From NCBI GenBank assembly GCA_963811885.1, contig CAWETB010000007.1, positions 62,001 through 126,000 on the forward strand: DNA of 64,000 nucleotides, written 5' to 3'. The notes under the pieces are model-generated. The model saw only the letters and a list, made by a program, of their open reading frames with translations, searched no databases and was not told where the DNA came from. The translations under genes and the position numbers were made by a program. The stretch comes from Gaiellasilicea sp963811885. GTDB lineage: Bacteria; Actinomycetota; Thermoleophilia; Gaiellales; Gaiellaceae. Positions within the stretch are counted from its first letter, which is position 1; each line of letters opens with the position of its first letter. Shown in pieces: positions 35,148-42,667 of this stretch.

Positions 35148-36874
35148 GGGACCGGCACCGCCTGCTGGTCGCCGTACTCGACGAGGTCGAGCGCGGCCGC
35201 CCCGGCCGGGATCATCGGGAAGCAGTGCTCGGCCGGCTCGACGCGGCAGTCGACCACGGCCGTGCGGCCGCAGGCGAGCGCCTCCGCCAGCGCGGAGTCG
35301 AGGTCGTCCTCGTCGTCGACGCGAAGGCCGACGGCGCCGTAGGCCTCGGCGAGCTTGACGTAGTCGGGCGAGCCGGAATCGAGGCGCACCTGCGAGAACC
35401 GCTCCTCGAAGAACATGTCCTGCCACTGCCGGACCATCCCGAGGTAGCCGTTGTTGATGATCACGACGACGATCGGGAGGTTCTCGGTGACGGACGTCGC
35501 GAGCTCCTGCGACGTCATCTGGAAGCAGCCGTCGCCGTCGACGCAGACGACCGTCGCGTCGGGGCGGGCCGCCTTCGCACCGACTGCGGCCGGGAGCCCG
35601 TAGCCCATCGTGCCGAGACCGCCCGAGGTGATGAAGCTGCGCGGCCGGTCGCAGAGCAGGTACTGCATCGCCCACATCTGGTGCTGGCCGACACCGGTCG
35701 TCCAGATCACGTCGTCGCGACCGCTCGTCTGCGCCTGCAGCGCCTCGAGGACGCTCTGCGGCTTGAGCAGGTCGCCGTCGGTGCCGTACCGGAGCGGGAA
35801 CTCCTCGCGCCAGTCGGCGAGCTGCGCCAGCCACGGCCCCGTCTGGGAGGCGAGCCCGTCGGCGCGCAGCTCCTCGAACGCGTCTCCGAGCTCGGCGAGG
35901 ATCTGCTTCAGCGGCCCGACGACGGGGACGTCCGCGTGGCGGAGCTTCCCGATCTCGGCGGCATCGACGTCGAGGTGGACCACCGAGGCGCCGGCGGCGA
36001 ACGCGGTCAGCTTGCCGGTGACGCGGTCGTCGAAGCGCGCGCCGACCGCGACGAGCACGTCGCATTTGTTCATCGCCCAGTTCGACCACTTGGCGCCGTG
36101 CATGCCGGGCCAGCCGAAGTGGAGGTCGTGCGTCTCGGGAAAGGCGCTCTTCGCCATCAGCGTCGTCACGACCGGGAGCTGCCAGAGCTCGGCGAGCCGC
36201 CGGAGCTCGGCGCAGGCATCCGCGTTGATCGTCCCGCCGCCGACGTAGAGCACGGGCCGCTGCGCCTCCGCGATCGCGTGCGCGGCCGCGCGCACCTGCT
36301 TCACATTCACGCTCGCGGCGGGGCGCCAGCCGGGGAGGTCGACCTCGTCCGGGTACTGGAAATCGATCGCGGCCTCCTGGACGTCGCGCGGGATGTCGAC
36401 GAGGACAGGGCCGCACCGGCCGGTCTGGGCGACGTGGAAGGCCGCCTTGATCGCGTGCGGCAGCTCCTCGACGTCCTGGACGAGCCACGAATGCTTGACG
36501 ATCGGGATCGTGATCCCGGTGATGTCGCACTCCTGAAACGCGTCGGTGCCGATCAGGTGCGACCGCACCTGCCCGGTGACGCAGACGAGCGGAGTCGAGT
36601 CCATCCAGGCGTCCGCGATCGGGGTGACGAGGTTCGTCGCGCCCGGCCCGGAGGTGGCGAAGGCGACACCGACCCGGCCGGACGCGCGGGCGTAGCCCTC
36701 GGCCATGTGGCCCGCTCCCTGCTCGTGGCGGGCGAGCACGTGGCGGATCGTCGTGCCGCGGGCGAGCGCGTCGTACGTCGGCAGGATCGCGCCTCCCGGG
36801 ATGCCGAACACCGTGTCGACGCCTTCGGCCTCGAGCGAGCGCAGCAGCGCGTCGGCGCCGTTCATCTGCATCAC
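35144..36874 (-). CDS. ilvB: Acetolactate synthase, catalytic subunit
   Basis: 576 residues, ThDP-dependent. Residues FGIPGGAILPTYDAL, the catalytic Glu in ARHEQGAGHMAEGYAR, TSGPGATNLVTPIADA, and the ThDP motif from VCVDGDGCFQMT to INNGYLGMVRQWQ are all intact. It starts Val, Leu and Ile synthesis. ATG 36874 overlaps the stop of the IPMDH-like gene by 4 nt. Confidence 0.97.
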   Translation of the reverse strand: MMQMNGADALLRSLEAEGVDTVFGIPGGAILPTYDALARGTTIRHVLARHEQGAGHMAEGYARASGRVGVAFATSGPGATNLVTPIADAWMDSTPLVCVTGQVRSHLIGTDAFQECDITGITIPIVKHSWLVQDVEELPHAIKAAFHVAQTGRCGPVLVDIPRDVQEAAIDFQYPDEVDLPGWRPAASVNVKQVRAAAHAIAEAQRPVLYVGGGTINADACAELRRLAELWQLPVVTTLMAKSAFPETHDLHFGWPGMHGAKWSNWAMNKCDVLVAVGARFDDRVTGKLTAFAAGASVVHLDVDAAEIGKLRHADVPVVGPLKQILAELGDAFEELRADGLASQTGPWLAQLADWREEFPLRYGTDGDLLKPQSVLEALQAQTSGRDDVIWTTGVGQHQMWAMQYLLCDRPRSFITSGGLGTMGYGLPAAVGAKAARPDATVVCVDGDGCFQMTSQELATSVTENLPIVVVIINNGYLGMVRQWQDMFFEERFSQVRLDSGSPDYVKLAEAYGAVGLRVDDEDDLDSALAEALACGRTAVVDCRVEPAEHCFPMIPAGAAALDLVEYGDQQAVPVP

Positions 36875-37779
36875 ACGGCCTCCAGGAACTCGGCGTTCGA
36901 ATGCGACTGCGGCAGCTGCGCGAGCACGGCGTCCGTCAGCTCACTCGTCATCGAGACAGTGCCGACGGCGCGCGTGGCACCGTTGCCGAGCACGTGCGAG
37001 ACGGCCGCTGAGAGCGTGGCACCTGCGCCCCGCTCGCCGAGGCCCTCGAGCATCAGCGCCGCCGCGAGCAGCATCGAGCTCGGGTCGGCGACGCCCTGGC
37101 CGGCGATGTCCGTTGCGGTGCCGTGGCTCGGGCCGTAGATGCCCGGGCCGGCTGCGGCCGCCCGGCCCCAGGCCAGCACGCGGTGCGAGTCGAGGCACCA
37201 GGGAAGCTCGGCCAGGGCGACGAGCAGCGGACGGTCACAGACGACGACGTCGAAGGTTCCCGGCTCCGAGACCAACGCCTGGATCGCACGTCGTGTCGAG
37301 AGACGTGCGACGTCGAGGCCGTCGTCCCGGTCGGCGGCGGCGTCCGCCTCGTGCTCCCAGCCGTCCTCGCTGCCGACGAGCGTGAGGTGGCCGCGGCTGA
37401 ACTGGGCCGCGGTGGCGGCACGGTCGAGCGTCCACTCCCACGCGTCCGCGCGGAGCGGCGCGACGAACGTGATCGCGGCGGACCGGCGCCGAACGCGTGT
37501 CACCGCGGCGCGCAGGTCGAGCTCGCTCTCGAGCGTCAGGAGCAGCGACTGGTCGACGGTGGCGGCGAGGATCGCGTCGGAGTCCAGCGCTGCGTCTCGC
37601 GACGCGGGCGGGAAGGGGGTCCCGAAGCGCATCGTCGCGTCCGCGCCGAAGGCAACGTGCCGCTCGTCCAGCGCGAAGCCGTGGAGCCGTGACGCCTCTC
37701 GCATGCCGCGGCTGGCTTGGGCCATCACCTCCGGCCCGATTCCGTCACCTGCGAGACATGCGATCGAATAGGTCGTCAC
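36871..37779 (-). CDS. Degenerate isopropylmalate/isocitrate dehydrogenase paralogue
   Basis: 302 residues from GTG 37779. The ends look like LeuB: CLAGDGIGPEVMAQ at the N-terminus and GIYGPSHGTATDIAGQGVADPSSML at the C-terminal cofactor region, and ESELDLRAAVTRV keeps part of the Arg cluster. The centre lacks the catalytic Tyr (GGLYYG in LeuB), the VDKVN lysine and the metal aspartates of ENTFGDILSD; here the region reads FDVVVCDRPLLVALAEL. It is probably a non-catalytic partner or regulator rather than an enzyme. It sits between leuA and ilvB with overlaps at both ends. Confidence 0.8.
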   Translation of the reverse strand: MTTYSIACLAGDGIGPEVMAQASRGMREASRLHGFALDERHVAFGADATMRFGTPFPPASRDAALDSDAILAATVDQSLLLTLESELDLRAAVTRVRRRSAAITFVAPLRADAWEWTLDRAATAAQFSRGHLTLVGSEDGWEHEADAAADRDDGLDVARLSTRRAIQALVSEPGTFDVVVCDRPLLVALAELPWCLDSHRVLAWGRAAAAGPGIYGPSHGTATDIAGQGVADPSSMLLAAALMLEGLGERGAGATLSAAVSHVLGNGATRAVGTVSMTSELTDAVLAQLPQSHSNAEFLEAV

Positions 37780-38924
37780 GACACGGTCACCTCCTGCACG
37801 AGTTCGTGGATGGACACGGTGCGGCCCTCGTCGGCGCGCGCCTTGAAACGTGCGAACGCCAGGACGAGCGCTTCGTCGTCGAGGGTCAGGCCGGCCGCCT
37901 CGCAGGCGCGCGAGAAGGCATGGCGGCCCGAGTGCTTGCCGAGCGGCAGCGTCATCTCGAGGCCGAGCTCGGCCGGGTCGATGATCTGGTACGTCCCGAC
38001 GTCCTTGAGCAGGCCGTCCTGGTGGATGCCCGCCTCGTGGGCGAACGCGTTCGCCCCGACGATCGCCTTGTTCGGCGGCACGGGGTAGCTCGTCAGCCGC
38101 TCGATGAGTCGCGAAGCGGGGCCGATCTGCGAGAGGTCGATGTCCGTGTGCGCCTCGAGCGCGTCCCCGCGCACGCGCATCGCCATCACGATCTCCTCGA
38201 GCGAGGCATTCCCGGCCCGCTCGCCGATGCCGTTGATGGTGCACTCGAGCTGCTGCACGCCTGCATCCAGCGCCGCGAGCGAGTTGGCGACGGCGAGACC
38301 CAGGTCGTTGTGGCAGTGAGCCGACAGCACGACGTCCTCGAGCTCCGGGCACTGCGCGCGTACCTCGCGGAAGAAGGCGGCGTACTCGGCCGGGAGCATG
38401 TAGCCGACCGTGTCGGGCAGGTTGATCGTCGTCGCTCCGGCCTCGACGGCGGCTCGGCAGACGGTGGCGACGAACGCCGGATCCGACCGGGTGGCGTCCT
38501 CGCACGAGAACTCCACCTCGTCGACGTTCGCGCACGCCTGCGTGACGGAGGATGTCGCTGCTGCGACGACCTCGTCGGGTCGCATGCGGAGCTTCTTCTC
38601 CATGTGCAGCGCGCTGGTCGCGAGGAAGATGTGGATCCGCGAGCGCGGCGCGTCCTCGAGCGCGGCCGCGGCGGCGTCGATGTCGGTCGGGCTCGAGCGG
38701 CAGAGCGAGGCGATCGTGGCGCGCTCCGCGGCACGCGCGACCTCCTGGACTCCCTCGAAGTCGCCGGGCGAGGAGGCGGCGAAGCCCGCCTCGATCACGT
38801 CGACACCGAGCCGCTCGAGCTGCTCGCCGACCTCGACCTTCTCGTCCGGCCGCAAGGCGATGCCCGGCGCCTGCTCGCCGTCTCGTAGCGTCGTGTCGAA
38901 GATGGTGATCCTGCGAGAGCTCAA
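37776..38924 (-). CDS. leuA: 2-isopropylmalate synthase, short form without regulatory domain
   Basis: 382 residues from TTG 38924 behind AAGGAGG. The catalytic barrel is complete: FDTTLRDGEQAPGIAL, ARSSPTDID-like CRSSPTDID, NLPDTVGYMLP, SAHCHNDLGLAVANSL, and NGIGERAGNASLEE, plus the linker AHEAGIHQDGLLK. It stops about 120 residues short of enzymes with the C-terminal leucine-sensing domain. Feedback by leucine therefore seems to be replaced by the upstream attenuator. Citramalate synthase activity is an alternative, but the leader peptide favours leucine. Confidence 0.88.
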   Translation of the reverse strand: MSSRRITIFDTTLRDGEQAPGIALRPDEKVEVGEQLERLGVDVIEAGFAASSPGDFEGVQEVARAAERATIASLCRSSPTDIDAAAAALEDAPRSRIHIFLATSALHMEKKLRMRPDEVVAAATSSVTQACANVDEVEFSCEDATRSDPAFVATVCRAAVEAGATTINLPDTVGYMLPAEYAAFFREVRAQCPELEDVVLSAHCHNDLGLAVANSLAALDAGVQQLECTINGIGERAGNASLEEIVMAMRVRGDALEAHTDIDLSQIGPASRLIERLTSYPVPPNKAIVGANAFAHEAGIHQDGLLKDVGTYQIIDPAELGLEMTLPLGKHSGRHAFSRACEAAGLTLDDEALVLAFARFKARADEGRTVSIHELVQEVTVS

Positions 38925-38940
38925 CTGTTCCTCCTTGACC

Positions 38941-38960
38941 GGTCCGCCCGCGGGCGGACC
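38941..38960 (-). terminator. Attenuator hairpin before leuA
   Basis: GGTCCGCCCG followed by its exact complement forms a 20-nt perfect palindrome, able to make a very stable GC stem 9 nt before the leuA ribosome site. No U-run follows, so it may act as a GC-rich actinobacterial terminator or by masking the ribosome site. It sits 55 nt after the leader-peptide stop. Confidence 0.6.
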
Positions 38961-39015
38961 TGTGGCGTCCGATGGTGGGCGTCTGCGCCTGCGCGGCGCG
39001 TGGTCGCTACTCCCC

Positions 39016-39111
39016 CTAGAGGGGGAGAATCAGGAGGACGAGACCGATCGACCCGGACGGGGTTGCTACGAGGGCCCGAGCAGGGCCTGCGGTCCGGGGT
39101 ACGGTCGTCAT
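39016..39111 (-). CDS. leuL: Leucine-rich leader peptide of the leuA-ilv operon
   Basis: A 31-codon frame from ATG 39111 to TAG 39016. The last ten codons are Ile-Gly-Leu-Val-Leu-Leu-Ile-Leu-Pro-Leu: eight of ten are branched-chain residues, as in classical attenuators. A CTCCCCC/GGGGGAG hairpin (39010-39027) overlaps the last Leu codons and the stop, and the 20-nt palindrome follows before leuA. A stalled ribosome would alter these structures. ATG 39111 is 3 nt from the predicted transcription start, so the peptide would be made from a leaderless mRNA. Confidence 0.8.
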   Translation of the reverse strand: MTTVPRTAGPARALVATPSGSIGLVLLILPL

Positions 39112-39120
39112 CACGGGCTC

Positions 39121-39149
39121 AGTCTGGTGGCGGCGCTTTACTTTGTCAA
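39121..39149 (-). promoter_or_regulatory. leuA operon promoter overlapping a CTTTACTT site
   Basis: On the minus strand a consensus -35 TTGACA (39149-39144) and CAGACT (39126-39121) are 17 bp apart, with predicted start near 39114. The plus-strand CTTTACTT at 39136-39143 fills the spacer next to the -35, and continues as TTACTT-TGTC-AAGTGG across the -35. A repressor there would block polymerase. Confidence 0.7.
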
Positions 39150-39208
39150 GTGGCTGTAGCTCCTACACCGGTAGGTCTAGGTTTCCAGAACCAGCCTTGC
39201 GGTAACCT

Positions 39209-39236
39209 TTGCAGGGAGTAAAGTCGCTGTTGTAGG
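39209..39236 (+). promoter_or_regulatory. Putative HxlR gene promoter with inverted CTTTACT site
   Basis: TTGCAG (39209-39214) is a possible -35, with TGTAGG (39231-39236) as a weak -10 16 bp on. GAGTAAAG (39216-39223), the complement of CTTTACTC, lies in the spacer, suggesting autoregulation. The -10 is poor, so the exact promoter is uncertain. Confidence 0.4.
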
Positions 39237-39298
39237 TGCATTGCGGTTCTCGGCGAGCGATTCCCGCCCGCCCCGCTCACATGGAGGCAACAAACGGG

Positions 39299-39664
39299 AT
39301 GAAGACACAGCTCGAGGACGTGGATCTTGCGCGCAACGCGGTAGCGTCCACCGGTGAGATCGTCGCATCGAAGTGGACTCCTCTGCTCATCCACGAGCTC
39401 GGCGGCGGCACTCGCCGGTTCCGGGAGCTCGAACGCGTCTGCAAGGGCATGAGCACGCGAACCCTGGCCGACCGCCTGCGCTCGCTCGAACAGGTCGGCG
39501 TCGTCGCCAGGCACAGCTATCCCGAGTCTCCGCCGCGGGTCGAGTACCAGCTGACCGAGAAGGGTCGGGCGCTGCTGCCGATCATCCGGGAGATGCGGAA
39601 GTTCGGGACGAACTGGCTCGTGCCGGGCGGCGCGCACAGCGCCACGCGCAGCTCCGCGCGCTAG
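39299..39664 (+). CDS. HxlR-family winged-helix regulator
   Basis: 121 residues from ATG 39299, with GGAGG 12 nt upstream; in-frame GTG 39236 and ATG 39281 are alternatives. Family pattern: IVASKWTPLLIHELGGGTRRFRELERV (given as residues 21-47), then GMSTRTLADRLRSLEQVGVVAR and the wing PPRVEYQLTEKGRALLPII. There is no cysteine, so thiol sensing of the YodB kind is unlikely. It faces the leuA operon across a region with two CTTTACTT-type sites, making it the leading candidate reader of that motif. The signal is unknown. Confidence 0.88.
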   Translation: MKTQLEDVDLARNAVASTGEIVASKWTPLLIHELGGGTRRFRELERVCKGMSTRTLADRLRSLEQVGVVARHSYPESPPRVEYQLTEKGRALLPIIREMRKFGTNWLVPGGAHSATRSSAR

Positions 39665-40845
39665 TCTCGCCCGACGCCGAGCGCGGCCAGGAAGTGGTCG
39701 CTGTCGGCCTCGATCTCCTGCGCTCGATAGGGGATCCCCGCGCGCGGCGGCTCTGTGCCCGTACCCGTGACGACCAGCACGACCCGCTCGCCCGCCTCGA
39801 TCGCCCCTGACCTGACGAGCTCGACGAGAGCGCCGAACGCGACGCCGCCTGCGGGATCCGCGACGACGCCGGAGTCCTCGGCGAGCAGTTCCGTGCTCGG
39901 CTCGATCAGCTCCTCGGCGACCGTGGTGATGGCGCCGCCGGACATGCGGGCGGCGCCGATCGCGAGCTCGCCGTAGCTCGGGTCACCGACCGCGAGCGAG
40001 CGGGCAACCGTGTTCGGCGTCACGCGCGACGGCGGACGCTCGTCGGCCCAGGCGGCGGCGACGGGCGGGCAGCCACCGGGCTGCGCCCCGTACATCCGCG
40101 GCCGCCGGTCGGCGACGAGCCCCAGCTCGACGAGCTCGACGAATCCCTGGGCCAGCTTTGCGAAGAGCGCGCCCGAGGCGACGGGGCTGACGATCGCGTC
40201 CGGCAGCTCCCAGTCGAGCTGCTCGACGATCTCGTAGGCGATCGTCTTGATCCCCTCGACCGCGAACGGTTGCAGGTTCCCGTCCAGGAACCCCCACGGG
40301 AAGAGCGTCTCGAGGTCGCGCTCCAGCCGGAGGCAGTCCTCGAGCGTCCCGCGCACTCGGAAGACGCTCGTGCCCTCGGCGCCCGGTGGGAGTACGAGCG
40401 GCTCCGCGCCGGCGGGCGTGAGGATGACTCCTTCGAGGCCGACACCGGCGCAGTGGGCCGCGACGGCTGCTCCGAGGTTGCCCGTCGACGCGCACAGCAC
40501 CGTGCCGAATCCGAACTCCTGGGCCGCCTTCACGGCACTCGCCGCCATCCGGTCCTTGAAGGAACTGGTCGGGTTCGCGGTCTCCAGCTTCAGGTGGACG
40601 TCGATGCCGAGCGCGGCGGAGACGCGTGGCGCCGGAACGAGCGGCGTGCGGTTCGGGATCGCCGTCTCGCGGTGCGGCAGCAGCGCTCGGTCGCTCGAGA
40701 GCTCCTGGGGATCGGCGAGCAGGCTGCCGTTGCCGTTCGAGATGTAGCGGACGTCGAGCGGGCCCGAGCAGGCAGCGCAGTGCGAGACCGGCGCCAGTGG
40801 GTGCGTCTCCTCGCAGATCCGGCAACTGAGGACCGCGTTGTTCAC
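39661..40845 (-). CDS. Threonine synthase-like PLP enzyme paired with a CysO-like carrier
   Basis: 394 residues from GTG 40845, preceded by a GAGG-containing site. The zinc ribbon is CRICEE...CAACS. The PLP lysine is in NPTSSFKDRMAASAVK, with CASTGNLGAAVAAH. It is the second such paralogue in the window (see 30514-31734). The gene just upstream in the same direction encodes a MoaD/CysO-like sulfur carrier; in mycobacteria CysO works with the fold type II enzyme CysM. A sulfide-transfer reaction is therefore an alternative to threonine synthesis. The end almost touches the convergent HxlR gene. Confidence 0.85.
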   Translation of the reverse strand: MNNAVLSCRICEETHPLAPVSHCAACSGPLDVRYISNGNGSLLADPQELSSDRALLPHRETAIPNRTPLVPAPRVSAALGIDVHLKLETANPTSSFKDRMAASAVKAAQEFGFGTVLCASTGNLGAAVAAHCAGVGLEGVILTPAGAEPLVLPPGAEGTSVFRVRGTLEDCLRLERDLETLFPWGFLDGNLQPFAVEGIKTIAYEIVEQLDWELPDAIVSPVASGALFAKLAQGFVELVELGLVADRRPRMYGAQPGGCPPVAAAWADERPPSRVTPNTVARSLAVGDPSYGELAIGAARMSGGAITTVAEELIEPSTELLAEDSGVVADPAGGVAFGALVELVRSGAIEAGERVVLVVTGTGTEPPRAGIPYRAQEIEADSDHFLAALGVGRD

Positions 40846-40966
40846 GTCCCCGCCTCTGTGAATCGTGCTAGCCGGCGGAGCGGGGAAGGAAGGCCGTCTA
40901 GCGCGGACGCGCGCGCACGATGATAAGCCCCTCACAAATCGCTACAGGCATGCGCGCGGTCACGAT

Positions 40967-41281
40967 CTACCGAGAGTAGACGCCAGCCAGGGGTTCCGCA
41001 AGGCTCCCGCCCGCCATGGCGGGCAGCAGGATCACGGCGCTGCCGCCGACGAGCGTGTCCAAACCCTCGCGCGTGCGGACGTCGTCGCGGCCGACGTAGA
41101 CGTTGACGAACGGCGTCAGCTCGCCCTGCTCGAACAGCTGCGCCTCGAGGGACGGATAGCGCGCGGTCATGTCCTCGAGCACTTCGCGCACCGTCTCGCC
41201 GCTGGCGAGCACCTGCCGCTGACCCTCGACCTGGTCGCGCAGCATCGGCGGGATGCGAACCGGTGTCAGCGTCGAAGTCAC
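40967..41281 (-). CDS. CysO/MoaD/ThiS-family sulfur carrier protein
   Basis: 104 residues from GTG 41281. It matches the CysO pattern: RIPPMLRDQVEGQRQVLASG, TVREVLEDMTARYPSL, FVNVYVGRDDVRTREGLDT, and SAVILLPAMAGG. The Gly-Gly that is normally C-terminal and charged as thiocarboxylate is followed here by twelve extra residues (SLAEPLAGVYSR). The carrier would need proteolytic trimming before use, or a stop has been lost. The start codon overlaps the CTTTACTT site shared with the divergent DAHP synthase gene. Confidence 0.8.
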   Translation of the reverse strand: MTSTLTPVRIPPMLRDQVEGQRQVLASGETVREVLEDMTARYPSLEAQLFEQGELTPFVNVYVGRDDVRTREGLDTLVGGSAVILLPAMAGGSLAEPLAGVYSR

Positions 41282-41301
41282 TTTACTTGGGACAGTACAC
41301 T
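41281..41301 (+). promoter_or_regulatory. DAHP synthase promoter with CTTTACTT site
   Basis: CTTTACTT (41281-41288) is followed by GGGACAG and the -10 TACACT (41296-41301). The predicted start at about 41308 is 4 nt from ATG 41312. The octamer fills the spacer region, as at leuA. TTACTT-GGGA-CAGTAC is an imperfect version of the dyad. No good -35 is visible. Confidence 0.6.
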
Positions 41302-41311
41302 CGTTCAGGCG

Positions 41312-42667
41312 ATGCACGTGACCGATCCCGCCTGGGCTCCGTCGGACTGGCGCGGGTACCCCGTCCGGCAACAGCCCGCCTGGCCGAGCCCCGCCGCCGC
41401 CGATGCCGTCCTCCAGGAGCTGCGGGCGATGCCGCCGCTGGTCTTCGCGGGCGAGGCGCGCGATCTGGAAGCCGCGCTCGGCGACGTCGCCCAGCGGCGG
41501 GCCTTCCTGCTCCAGGCGGGCGACTGCGCCGAGTCGTTTCGCGACTTCAGCGCCGTCTCGATCCGGGAGAAGCTGAAGATCTTCCTCCAGATGTCGGTGG
41601 TGATGATCTACGGCTCCGGGCTGCCGCTCGTGAAGGTGGGCCGGATCGCCGGGCAGTTCGCGAAGCCGAGATCGGAGCCGACCGAGCGGGTGGGGGAGCT
41701 CGAGCTGCCGTCGTTCTTCGGCCACATCGTCAACGACGACGCGCCGACGGCTGCCGCGCGGACGCCCGATCCGTCCCGGCTCCTGCGGGCCTACCACCAG
41801 TCGGCGGCCACGCTCAACCTCGTGCGGGCGTTCACCAACGGAGGCTTCGCCGACCTCACCCAGGTGCACACCTGGAATCAGGAATTCGTCGCCAATGCGC
41901 CCGAGGGCCAGCGCTACGAGGCGCTCGCCGCCGAGATCGAGCGGGCGCTCGACTTCGTCCGCGCGTGTGGGATCGATCTCGCGCAGGCGCAGCGTCTGCA
42001 CCGCGTCGACCTCTGGACGAGCCACGAGGGGCTCGTGCTCGACTACGAGGAGGCCCTGACGCGGCGGGACTCCCTCACCGGCGACTGGTACGACTGCTCC
42101 GCGCACATGCTCTGGATCGGCGAGCGGACGCGGCAGCTTGGCGGCGCGCACGTGGAGTTCTTCGCCCGCGTGCACAACCCGCTCGGGGTCAAGCTCGGGC
42201 CCTCGGCGACGGCGGACGAGGTGCTCGAGCTCTGCGAAGCGCTCAATCCGACGCGGCGGCCGGGGCGGCTGACGCTGATCGTGCGGATGGGTGCGGAGCG
42301 CCTCGTCGACGCATTGCCGCCGATCGTGCGCGCCGTCCGGGACTCGGGTCACCCGGTTGTCTGGGTGACGGATCCGATGCACGCGAACGTGTTCCGGACG
42401 CCGTCGGGCGTCAAGACCCGGAGCTTCGAGGCGATCATGGACGAGGTCGCAGCGTTCTTCTCCGTCTGCCGGAACGAGGACGTCTGGCCGGGGGGAGTCC
42501 ACATCGAGTTCACCGGCGAGGACGTCACCGAGTGCCTCGGCGGCTCGGCGGCGGTGCTCGAGGAGGAGCTGACGATGCGCTACGAGAGCCTGTGCGACCC
42601 GCGGCTGAACGCACGCCAGTCGCTCGACCTCGCCTTCCGCGTCGGGGAGCTGATGCGCGGCGACTGA
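41312..42667 (+). CDS. aroG: 3-deoxy-7-phosphoheptulonate synthase, class II
   Basis: 451 residues, the plant/mycobacterial type. Motifs: LLQAGDCAESF near residue 67, VGRIAGQFAKPRSEPTE, the DLWTSHEGLVLDYEEAL segment, CSAHMLWIGERTRQL, NPLGVKLGPSA, and GGVHIEFTGEDVTECLGG near the end. It condenses PEP and erythrose-4-P to begin aromatic amino-acid synthesis. ATG 41312 is at the predicted transcript start. It converges on the PEP carboxylase gene without a visible terminator. Confidence 0.96.
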   Translation: MHVTDPAWAPSDWRGYPVRQQPAWPSPAAADAVLQELRAMPPLVFAGEARDLEAALGDVAQRRAFLLQAGDCAESFRDFSAVSIREKLKIFLQMSVVMIYGSGLPLVKVGRIAGQFAKPRSEPTERVGELELPSFFGHIVNDDAPTAAARTPDPSRLLRAYHQSAATLNLVRAFTNGGFADLTQVHTWNQEFVANAPEGQRYEALAAEIERALDFVRACGIDLAQAQRLHRVDLWTSHEGLVLDYEEALTRRDSLTGDWYDCSAHMLWIGERTRQLGGAHVEFFARVHNPLGVKLGPSATADEVLELCEALNPTRRPGRLTLIVRMGAERLVDALPPIVRAVRDSGHPVVWVTDPMHANVFRTPSGVKTRSFEAIMDEVAAFFSVCRNEDVWPGGVHIEFTGEDVTECLGGSAAVLEEELTMRYESLCDPRLNARQSLDLAFRVGELMRGD

